From Actinomycetota bacterium (lineage in GTDB: Bacteria; Actinomycetota; Actinomycetes; Mycobacteriales; Jatrophihabitantaceae), in NCBI GenBank assembly GCA_019241805.1, contig JAFAWL010000351.1:1-5379 (forward strand): DNA of 5,379 nt, given 5' to 3'. This document shows, in pieces, positions 1 to 5,379 of this stretch. The notes below the pieces were generated by a model. That model was given only the letters and a program-made list of their open reading frames with translations, had not been told where the DNA came from and ran no database searches. The translations under genes were made by a program, and so were the position numbers. The number at the start of each line of letters is the position of its first letter. Within the stretch, counting starts at the first letter, position 1.

Positions 1-52
1 GCTCCTAGCCGCCGACGATATTGCGCAGTTAACAGGATCCCCACATCCGCGG

Positions 53-88
53 CGGGGTAAACCCCGGGTCGAGGGTTCGAACGCGACC
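53..88 (-). terminator. Possible terminator: two abutting hairpins downstream of the NAT gene
   Basis: Two perfect short inverted repeats lie directly side by side. CGGGG (53-57) pairs with CCCCG (62-66) across a TAAA loop, and GGTCG (67-71) pairs with CGACC (84-88) across a 12-nt loop containing TTCGAA. They begin 18 bases past the stop codon of the leftward NAT gene, where a transcript end is expected. No T-tract follows on the minus strand, so this is not a canonical intrinsic terminator. GC-rich actinomycetes often use stem-loops without a T-tract, but stems of 5 bp also arise by chance in such DNA. Confidence 0.3.
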
Positions 89-106
89 AGCGCACCAGGC
101 GCCACC

Positions 107-982
107 TCACCGGCCCTGGCTGTCCTGCCACAGTCGGTGGGCGTGGAGAACGGTGTCCCACAGTCGTTGGCGCGCTTCCGGTGATGTTGCGTCAAATCGC
201 AGATCGAAAACGTCCGCTAACACGTCGAACCATTCGCTTGGCCCAGTGATCGGTTCGGCGGTGAAGGCATTTGCGCCAACCCGTGCGAGCACGAGACCTC
301 GGATTACATCCATGCCAGTGGCGTCTCGACGCTCGGCCATCGGTACCTGCACGAATGGTGATTCGGGCGCCGTCGATAACCATTCGTGCTTGGCGAGGAA
401 GTCGGCCGCGATCGCCGGGCGAGTGGACCACGTCATGGTGCGGAATCCGCCCGCAGGGTCATGCGTCAGCCGCCATGCGCCGTCCCCGGCTTGGTCAAGC
501 GTCAGCCGGAAGGGTTCCTGGACGTAAGCGCCGGCTGCGAGGGGCAGCGGACCGTGCAGGGCGTCTCCAAGCCCGTTATCGACGTACCAGCGTCCGGAGG
601 GGTTGGCGTCTGTCGGCAGGCCCGTCACGGTCAATACCAGGTGGTTGCCCATCGCGTCCGGGTTCGGAGCACCCGCCTGAACACCCCCGACATGCCCATG
701 AACTGCGTAGCCGAGCGAGCGCAGCAGCATGCCCAGCGCGCCGTTGAGGTGGTAGCAGTAACCGCCGCGGTGTGCGAACGCAATTCTCCAGGCCGCCTGG
801 GCTGGATCGATCGACCACTTCTCGCCAGCCGGTATCCAGAACGTCTCATAAGGCACCCGCTCCGCTTGGCGGTGCACGATCAGCGCCAACGCGTCGGCGG
901 ACGGCGGCTCAGCGTCGACACCCAACCGGGCCAGGTAAGCCGCACGAACGGCGGGAACCAGCTCATCGGATGACTCAAACAT
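107..982 (-). CDS. Arylamine N-acetyltransferase family protein (divergent)
   Basis: The 291-residue product belongs to the arylamine N-acetyltransferase (NAT) family. These cytosolic enzymes move an acetyl or other acyl group from CoA to an arylamine, hydrazine or related amine through a cysteine thioester. The Cys-His-Asp triad can be read directly: Cys76 in RGGYCYHLN (72-80), His114 in GNHLVL, and Asp135 in YVDNGLGD. The upstream VPYET (43-47) corresponds to the family's PFEN segment. Length is normal for bacterial NATs. Two features are unusual: His78 stands where most NATs have Glu (RGGxCxE), and the His-to-Asp spacing is 21 residues against about 15-17 in the NATs I know. The ATG at 982 is supported by an AAGGGG ribosome site six bases upstream. 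The gene appears monocistronic; its upstream neighbour is insertion-sequence debris. The family call is firm, but the acceptor substrate is unknown and a biosynthetic amide-forming role is possible. Confidence 0.88.
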   Translation of the reverse strand: MFESSDELVPAVRAAYLARLGVDAEPPSADALALIVHRQAERVPYETFWIPAGEKWSIDPAQAAWRIAFAHRGGYCYHLNGALGMLLRSLGYAVHGHVGGVQAGAPNPDAMGNHLVLTVTGLPTDANPSGRWYVDNGLGDALHGPLPLAAGAYVQEPFRLTLDQAGDGAWRLTHDPAGGFRTMTWSTRPAIAADFLAKHEWLSTAPESPFVQVPMAERRDATGMDVIRGLVLARVGANAFTAEPITGPSEWFDVLADVFDLRFDATSPEARQRLWDTVLHAHRLWQDSQGR

Positions 983-988
983 CGCCCG

Positions 989-994
989 CCCCTT
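989..994 (-). promoter_or_regulatory. Ribosome binding site of the NAT gene
   Basis: On the minus strand this reads AAGGGG, six bases before the ATG at 982. It resembles the Shine-Dalgarno consensus and supports that start over downstream alternatives. Confidence 0.6.
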
Positions 995-1250
995 CGAAAT
1001 GCCCGGACAGTATCAAGCACCGGCGACGTCGGGGGACACCGCCCGCCGGACGCCCGCTGAGTTGCTCGTCCAGGGCCGTGCCCGGCTGGGACTATCCGCT
1101 CATCCCGAGGTACGGATGACGATCAACCCGTGATGCTGATCGTGGGGAGCATTGTCATGAGGTCCGCGTCGCTAGTCGTTTCATCGCCTGGCCAAGACAA
1201 GCGGTCATTCTCATTGTCGATTGGGTGGGTCGGCATCCGTGGAGGCGTGG
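995..1250. other. Intergenic stretch between NAT and the IS30 remnant; no gene recognised
   Basis: About 255 bases hold the presumed NAT promoter on the minus strand and the unmapped left flank of the IS30 remnant. A 44-codon frame on the plus strand (ATG at 999, stop 1131-1133) has no ribosome site and resembles nothing I recognise, so it is not called. No terminal inverted repeat or target duplication could be matched to the region right of the transposase remnant. The short dyad GACAA/TTGTC (about 1196-1219) is too weak to interpret. Confidence 0.4.
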
Positions 1251-1870
1251 ATGGGCAGGAAGCCGAAGCCGGCTGAAGTGCGGTCGGTGTTCTTCAGGGC
1301 GCGGGCCAGTGGCGCGACGTTGAGGCAGGCGGCTGCGGCCGCGCAGGTGTCAAGGACGACGGCGTCGAACTGAGTCCGGCAGTCGGGCGGTGTCCGTCCG
1401 CGCTCGGTTCGTCCTCGGCCGCCGTCGCGGTTGTCGATCGAGGAGCGCGAGACGATCTCGCAGGGGTTGGCTCGGAAGCTCACCCTGACGGCGATCGCGA
1501 CTGAGCTGGGGTGGTCGGTGTCGACGGTCTCGCGGGAGGTGCGCCGTAACAGCGGCCCGAACGGCTACCGCGCGGGCCGAGCTGAACGCTTGGCCGTGGC
1601 GCCGACGGCGCGTCCGCGCGCGGGAAAGCTTGCTGATGATCCGGTGCTGCGCCGCTATGTCGAGGACAAGCTCGCGTTGTCCTGGTCACCGCGCCAGATC
1701 AGCCGTCGCTGCTGCGTCAGTACTTCCCGAAGAAGACCGACCTCTCCATCCACACCCCGGAGCAACTCCAAGCCGTCGTCGACGAGCTCAACGATCGACC
1801 CCGGGACGCACTGAACTGGCAGACTCCAACCGAGGTCTACCGCGCCGCCAGCGTTGCGTTGATCGCTTGA
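1251..1870 (+). pseudogene. IS30-family transposase pseudogene (nonsense mutation plus internal deletion)
   Basis: A broken transposase can be read in two pieces. The frame from the ATG at 1251 (GGAGG ribosome site at 1241-1245) starts MGRKPKPAEVRSVF, reaches SRTTASN and meets TGA at 1371-1373. The same frame then continues with SGGVRPRS, LSIEERETISQGL and a helix-turn-helix, TAIATELGWSVSTVSREVRR, typical of the IS30 N-terminal region. It runs to LSWSPRQIS near 1701. The next recognisable sequence, LLRQYFPKKTDLS followed by ELNDRPRDALNW and a TGA at 1868-1870, is the IS30 C-terminus, but it lies in a different frame from 1709 onward. Family members are roughly 350-400 residues, so close to half the gene, including the DDE catalytic core, has been deleted at about 1697-1713. 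At the TGA, relatives usually have a Trp codon, so TGG to TGA is the likely change. The element cannot encode an active enzyme. Confidence 0.88.
1251..1870 (+). mobile_element. Remnant of an IS30-family insertion sequence
   Basis: The span is defined by the transposase pseudogene only. The outer boundaries were not found: neither flank shows a convincing pair of terminal inverted repeats or a short target duplication. CGCTGTC at 1880-1886 and GACAGCG at 1905-1911 form a dyad just past the stop codon, which could be a terminator or an altered element end. With no transposase core the copy is immobile on its own. Confidence 0.6.
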
Positions 1871-2019
1871 GAGCACCGTCGCTGTCCAGTTTTCGAGCGT
1901 CGTCGACAGCGGCCCTCGACGACCGCTGTGATCACGACCCCGGCCATCGGCATCGCCCACCACCCCCAGCGTCAGGGTGCGAACGATGACGCGAGACAGC
2001 TGGGAACTTTGTCGAGAAC
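1871..2019. other. Debris between two transposase remnants; no gene recognised
   Basis: About 150 bases separate the IS30 C-terminal end from the IS3 OrfA fragment. No frame in it gives a convincing protein. It contains the 7-bp dyad at 1880-1886/1905-1911 and a weaker TTGTC/GACAA dyad at 2009-2013/2023-2027, the latter reaching into the neighbouring remnant. It probably holds the decayed ends of one or both insertion sequences. Confidence 0.35.
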
Positions 2020-2205
2020 TCAGACAACCCCGCGGAAAATCGAGGCGCGGCGCAGGATTCTGGTTGTCCTCTCGAGCCGGCGAACTTTGGCCGTCAACTC
2101 GCTGATGTCGTACAGCTCATCGCTGATTAGGCCGTAACGCTGCCCGCTGTCGGCCCCAGCTTGGCGGACCCAGCGACGGCCCACTCCGGGCCCGACGCCG
2201 GTCAC
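2020..2205 (-). pseudogene. IS3-family transposase OrfA fragment
   Basis: On the minus strand a 61-residue frame reads VGRRWVRQAGADSGQRYG, then ISDELYDISELTAKVRRLER and TTRILRRASIF. This follows the middle of IS3-family OrfA proteins, whose pattern is roughly ETLRRWVRQAxxDxGQRPG, then ELxxLRRENxxLRRANEILRKASAFF: the end of the helix-turn-helix followed by a leucine-zipper helix. The OrfA N-terminus is missing; the frame remains open upstream towards 2226 but soon loses similarity. It stops right after ASIF, before the usual FAxELDR tail, and no OrfB is visible downstream. The GTG at 2205 is only the first available start codon, not a real translation start. The fragment ends about 20 bases from the LysR stop codon, so debris reaches to the edge of that gene. 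The family call rests on motif recall. Confidence 0.6.
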
Positions 2206-2225
2206 GCCGCGACCGAGTGGTCGGC

Positions 2226-3152
2226 TCAGACGCGGAACAGCTCAGCCGAGGTCAACTGGGCCATCCGGCCGACAAGCAGCTCGACCGCCCCGGACCGATC
2301 TACTCGCTCCGGCCATACAAGGGCCAGTTCGACGCCAGGACCGGCATCACGCATCGGTACGATCGCAAGACCCGGCTGCCGAAAAATGTCGGCTGCGATT
2401 CCGCTTCGCCCGCTGAGCGTCACCCCACGGCCGTGCCGGACCAGCTGCGCGATACGGACCAGGTCGGGTTCGGGCAATTGCTCGACAACGGCATCGACGC
2501 TGCTCAGCCACTGGCTTATCGCAGACAGTGTCGCCGGTTGGACCGCCGAGCTCACCATGAGTACGCGCCGACCGGCCAGGTCGCCCGGACACACGTCGAT
2601 CCGGTCCGCGAGCTCGTCGTCCACCCGCACGACCAGACCCAAGTCGTAGCGAGCCACCGGCAGGATCCGTAGCTCCGGCTCGTCGAGCGGAAGGTGTGCG
2701 ACGACCAAGTCCAGTTCCCCCCGACGAAGCGCCCCGACAAGCTGGACGGAGGCCGCGAATTCCAGCTCGACCTCGGTCTCCGGGGCGATCTCGGCCAACA
2801 GCTCGATCATGCGGTCGACCACACCGGACGGAGCCAGGCTGGGCGAGCCCACTCGCAGTCGCGGCTTAGCGCGATCGTGCGACAACTGCCTTCCTGCGGA
2901 CGTGAATGCTGACCATTCGGCCAACAGACGGCGGGCTTGTGGAAGCAGCTGGGCGCCTTCGGCGGTGAGCTGGACGCGATGGTGGGTTCGCACGAACAGG
3001 GGCACGCCGACCTCCCGTTCGAGCTCGGCGACCGTGCGGCTGACCGGCGAGGGCGATAGCTGCAGACGGACGGCGGCGCGGCCGAAGTGCAACGCCTCTC
3101 CGACCGCGACGAAGGCCTGGAGGTGTCGCAGCTCCACCCCCGGAGTTTTCAA
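2226..3152 (-). CDS. LysR-type transcriptional regulator
   Basis: This 308-residue protein is a standard-length LysR-type regulator (LTTR). The N-terminal winged helix-turn-helix covers about residues 8-66: LRHLQAFVAVGEALHFGRAA, then LSPSPVSRTVAELEREVG as recognition helix and start of the linker, then PLFVRTHHRVQLTAEG. The effector-binding domain follows from about residue 97, with the usual RVGSPS opening and GELDLVVAH. LTTRs typically bind as tetramers to a divergent promoter and respond to a small molecule from the pathway they control. The start is uncertain: TTG at 3152 gives the longest form, but GTG at 3137 gives VELRHLQAF, matching the common LTTR start MELRHLxxF; neither has a strong ribosome site. 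The gene is divergent from the CoA-transferase gene at 3281, with two operator-like dyads between them, so that gene is the probable target. The ligand is unknown. Confidence 0.93.
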   Translation of the reverse strand: MKTPGVELRHLQAFVAVGEALHFGRAAVRLQLSPSPVSRTVAELEREVGVPLFVRTHHRVQLTAEGAQLLPQARRLLAEWSAFTSAGRQLSHDRAKPRLRVGSPSLAPSGVVDRMIELLAEIAPETEVELEFAASVQLVGALRRGELDLVVAHLPLDEPELRILPVARYDLGLVVRVDDELADRIDVCPGDLAGRRVLMVSSAVQPATLSAISQWLSSVDAVVEQLPEPDLVRIAQLVRHGRGVTLSGRSGIAADIFRQPGLAIVPMRDAGPGVELALVWPERVDRSGAVELLVGRMAQLTSAELFRV

Positions 3153-3173
3153 TCCGTAGATCGGCCCGTCAAG

Positions 3174-3192
3174 TGTTGCGCGGGACGCAACA
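3174..3192. promoter_or_regulatory. Putative LysR operator, primary site (T-N11-A dyad)
   Basis: TGTTGCG (3174-3180) and CGCAACA (3186-3192) are perfect 7-bp inverted arms around CGGGA. Inside them T3177 to A3189 forms the T-N11-A LysR box, in the form TGCG-N5-CGCA. The dyad lies between the divergent LysR and CoA-transferase genes, about 89 bases before the GTG at 3281 and 22 before the TTG at 3152. This suits an LTTR recognition site that autoregulates one gene and controls the other. Binding itself is inferred. Confidence 0.6.
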
Positions 3193-3195
3193 TGG

Positions 3196-3209
3196 TCTTG
3201 TCCAACAAG
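3196..3209. promoter_or_regulatory. Putative second LysR operator half (activation site)
   Basis: CTTGT (3197-3201) and ACAAG (3205-3209) form a perfect dyad around CCA, and T3196 to A3208 again fits T-N11-A. Its centre (3203) is 20 bp from that of the stronger dyad (3183), about two helical turns, so both lie on the same DNA face. LTTR tetramers commonly use such a recognition/activation pair, with the activation site nearer the target promoter. The arms are short, so this one is less certain than the first. Confidence 0.42.
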
Positions 3210-3269
3210 CGCTGGTCAAGATCGCGGCGGCGGGCGAATGTGAAGGCAGCGGCGAATACCCTTCGGCCT

Positions 3270-3276
3270 GAGGTGG
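3270..3276 (+). promoter_or_regulatory. Ribosome binding site of the CoA-transferase gene
   Basis: GAGGTGG precedes the GTG at 3281, with GAGG ending seven bases before it. This favours 3281 over the next in-frame GTG at 3296, which has no comparable site. Confidence 0.6.
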
Positions 3277-3280
3277 TCAC

Positions 3281-5379
3281 GTGACTAGCGGACAAGTGAC
3301 AGTCGGTACGGACTTGCTCGACGGAGTCAGGGTGCTCGACCTGACCAACGGAGCGGGTCGACTGACGACACGACTGCTGGCCGATCTCGGTGCGGACGTC
3401 ATCCGTATAGTCAGCGGGCCGCCCGAGCCCACTGACGTCGACTCGATCACCTTCGACGCGAACAAACGCTTCGTGCGTCTGCCCGCGTCAGCGGGCGCCC
3501 CGGACGAGACTCTGCTGGACCTGGTCGGCGGCGCCGCCATCCTGGTCGAAGACGGCCGGCCCGGAGAACTCGAGGCCCGCGGCCTGAGCGATGAGGTTCT
3601 GCGCGGGCTCAACGCGCGCCTGGTGGTCGTATCGCTGTCCGCATTCGGCCAGGACGGCCCTTACCGGGACTGGGTCGGCACCGAGCGGGTGCACCTCGCA
3701 ATGGGCGGGGTGCTGTCACGCTCAGGATTACCGGGCGTGCCGCCGGTGCTGCCTCCGGGCGAGCTGGCCACGCAGTCCGCTGCCCTGCAGGCAGCCTGGG
3801 CGGCGTTGATCGCTTGGTACCACGCCGCCGAAACCGGGCGCGGAGAACGAGTCGACGTCTCGGTCCTCGAAGCCACGGCGAGCGTATTCGACCCAGGCTT
3901 TGGCATCGGCGGCAGCGCCACCGGCGGCGTTCCGGCCAAGGACGGTCCCCGCGGTCGGCCCGACGCCCGCCATCTGTACCCGATCTTCGCCTGCGCGGAC
4001 GGACAGGTACGCATCTGTTTGCTGGCGCCCCGCCAGTGGCGGGGCATGCGCGCCTGGCTCGGGGAGCCGGAGGAATTCGCCGATCCGGCCCTGGAGCAGA
4101 TCGGTCGTCGATTCGCCGCGGCTGGCCAGATCTATCCGTATATCGCGGCGCGCTTCGCCACCCGTCGGCGGGCCGAACTCGTGGCGGCCGGCGCCGAATA
4201 CGGCTTTCCGATAGCCGCACTACTCGATCCGGCCGAGGTGCTGAACGCGGAGCACTTCCTTCTGACCGGGGCCCTGGTCGACGTCGAGGTCGGCCCCGGG
4301 CGCGTTGTCAGGCTGCCCAATGGCTTTGTCGCGGTGGACGGCCGGCGTGCTGGCCTGCGGCACCCAGTCCGGGAGTTGGCACCGACGGACGTGGCCGCGT
4401 TGCCGGTCGGCTCCGGTACGACGGCGGCTGGCGTCGCCGCCGATGCCCACACCGCGCCGCATCGCCCGTTGGAGGGTGTGCGGGTTCTCGACCTGGGCGT
4501 CATCGTGGTCGGGGCGGAAACCGGTCGGCTGTTGGCGGACATGGGGGCGGAAGTCATCAAGATCGAGTCGGCCGCCTTCCCGGACGGGGCGCGGCAGTCG
4601 TTCACCTCCGCTCCGATCACGGCGTCGTTCGCCTGCGGCCATCGCGGCAAGCTCAGCCTGGGTCTGGATCTGCGCTCGGAGCAGGGCAAGGAGCTGTTCG
4701 GCCGGCTCGTCGCCGTCTCCGACGTGGTGCTCTCGAACTTCAAGCCGGGCACCATGGAGTCCCTCGGGTTCGCCCACGAGCAGCTGGCCGCGATCAACCC
4801 GGGGATTGTCACCGGTGAGAGCAGCGCGTTCGGGCCACGCGGACCGTGGAGTCGCCGGCTCGGCTACGGTCCGCTGGTGCGGGCCAGCTCGGGGCTGACG
4901 GGATTGTGGAAGTACCCCGACCGCAGCGACAGTTGGAGCGACGCGTCCACGATCTTTCCCGATCACGCGGCCGCGCGAATCCAGGCGCTGGCCGTCGTCG
5001 CGGCCCTGGCCCGACGTCGCCGTACGGGGCTCGGCGCTCACATCGAATCTAGCCAGGCCGACACCATCCTGGGCGAACTCGCCCCGCTGCTGGCGCGGGA
5101 GCTTCTCACGCCGGGGTCGGCCGTCTGTGTCGGGAACGCCGACCCGACGGCCGCGCCGAGCGGCATCTATCCCTGCGCCGGAGACGACGAGTGGGTGGTA
5201 GTCGATGTCCGCGACGACGGTGACTGGGCCCGGATCGCTGCAATACTGGGCGGACACGAGCTGGCCGCGGACCCGCGCTTCGCGTCGACCGCGGCCCGGC
5301 TGGCGCATCGCGACGCGGTCGACGCGCTGGTCGCCGACTGGACCTCCCGACGCTCACCTCGAACGGCCATGACCGAACT
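3281..5379 (+). CDS. Fused two-domain family III CoA-transferase (CaiB/BaiF type), 3' end beyond window
   Basis: An uninterrupted frame of 699 codons from GTG 3281 runs off the right edge. It encodes two family III CoA-transferase domains in tandem. The first opens with DGVRVLDLTNG (14-24) and LLADLGADVIRI (32-43), has SAFGQDGP (120-127) and ends its core with TGRGERVDVSVLEA (185-198). The second repeats the pattern: LEGVRVLDLG (397-406), LLADMGAEVIKIES (417-430), SAFGPRGP (515-522) and TGLGAHIESSQAD (582-594). An Ala/Thr/His-rich linker of about 20 residues lies before 397. The family moves CoA between acyl-CoA and carboxylate through an Asp-linked anhydride. Asp561 (FPDHAAA) sits at the catalytic position, while the gapless equivalent in domain one is Thr164 (ELATQSA). 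Domain one is therefore probably structural or substrate-binding. Fusions of this kind include the DMSP enzyme DddD. About 100 residues seem to be missing at the C-terminus. The divergent LysR gene is the likely regulator; the substrate is unknown. Confidence 0.9.
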   Translation, partial: MTSGQVTVGTDLLDGVRVLDLTNGAGRLTTRLLADLGADVIRIVSGPPEPTDVDSITFDANKRFVRLPASAGAPDETLLDLVGGAAILVEDGRPGELEARGLSDEVLRGLNARLVVVSLSAFGQDGPYRDWVGTERVHLAMGGVLSRSGLPGVPPVLPPGELATQSAALQAAWAALIAWYHAAETGRGERVDVSVLEATASVFDPGFGIGGSATGGVPAKDGPRGRPDARHLYPIFACADGQVRICLLAPRQWRGMRAWLGEPEEFADPALEQIGRRFAAAGQIYPYIAARFATRRRAELVAAGAEYGFPIAALLDPAEVLNAEHFLLTGALVDVEVGPGRVVRLPNGFVAVDGRRAGLRHPVRELAPTDVAALPVGSGTTAAGVAADAHTAPHRPLEGVRVLDLGVIVVGAETGRLLADMGAEVIKIESAAFPDGARQSFTSAPITASFACGHRGKLSLGLDLRSEQGKELFGRLVAVSDVVLSNFKPGTMESLGFAHEQLAAINPGIVTGESSAFGPRGPWSRRLGYGPLVRASSGLTGLWKYPDRSDSWSDASTIFPDHAAARIQALAVVAALARRRRTGLGAHIESSQADTILGELAPLLARELLTPGSAVCVGNADPTAAPSGIYPCAGDDEWVVVDVRDDGDWARIAAILGGHELAADPRFASTAARLAHRDAVDALVADWTSRRSPRTAMTE

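Noticed and set aside
64..90. GGTTCGAAC resembling a tRNA T-loop
   Set aside because: The flanking bases do not form the 5-bp T-stem, and no anticodon arm or acceptor stem can be built around it.
271..973. Overlapping plus-strand frames of 158 and 195 codons opposite NAT
   Set aside because: NAT on the other strand has clear catalytic motifs and a ribosome site; these frames show no recognisable domain.
999..1133. A 44-codon plus-strand frame upstream of NAT
   Set aside because: No ribosome site, no recognisable similarity, and it overlaps the likely NAT promoter; a chance frame is the simpler explanation.
1880..1953. Minus-strand VITAVVEGR, recalling the N-terminal region of some actinomycete integrase-type transposases
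   Set aside because: Only about nine residues match and similarity is lost at once in all frames; too short to call a third insertion-sequence remnant.
3144..3172. Minus-strand TTGACG with AAAACT 17 bases on, as a possible LysR promoter
   Set aside because: The -10 match is only three of six bases and would overlap the TTG start; it would be plausible only if the GTG at 3137 is the true start.
3814..4818. A 334-codon open frame on the plus strand
   Set aside because: It is an out-of-frame shadow of the CoA-transferase, whose own frame shows domain motifs throughout; the shadow product is Arg-rich low-complexity sequence.
4220..5308. A 362-codon open frame on the minus strand
   Set aside because: It lies entirely antisense to the second CoA-transferase domain, is Arg/Gly/Pro-rich and matches no family. 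Long antisense frames are expected opposite GC-rich genes.

Overview
The window is about 5.4 kb of GC-rich DNA. It has GTG and TTG starts, a strong G/C bias at third codon positions and Arg/Pro-rich antisense shadow frames. Together with the gene families present, this points to a high-GC actinomycete chromosome; genus or species cannot be told from the sequence.

Layout from left to right. (1) 1-106: the region just past the 3' end of a leftward gene, with two abutting hairpins that may end its transcript. (2) 107-982, minus strand: a divergent arylamine N-acetyltransferase (NAT) with an intact Cys-His-Asp triad. (3) 983-2225: a scar of dead mobile DNA. It holds a rightward IS30-family transposase pseudogene (1251-1870), broken by an in-frame TGA and by a large frameshifting deletion that removed the catalytic core. 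It also holds a leftward fragment of an IS3-family OrfA (about 2020-2205). (4) 2226-3152, minus strand: an intact LysR-type transcriptional regulator (LTTR). (5) 3153-3280: a divergent control region with two dyads in register, about 20 bp apart centre to centre, each containing a T-N11-A LysR box. (6) From 3281 to the right edge, plus strand: a very long ORF, truncated by the window. It encodes two family III (CaiB/BaiF) CoA-transferase domains in tandem. The position of the catalytic Asp is Thr in the first domain and Asp in the second.

The likely functional unit is the divergent pair of regulator and fused CoA-transferase, in which the LTTR would control the catabolic enzyme and itself from the shared 128-bp region. 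The acyl substrate cannot be inferred from this window. The NAT appears to be an independent gene, separated from the pair by insertion-sequence debris. No CRISPR array, tRNA, rRNA or clear new multi-gene system is visible. The most interesting items are the asymmetric two-domain CoA-transferase and its well-formed operator.
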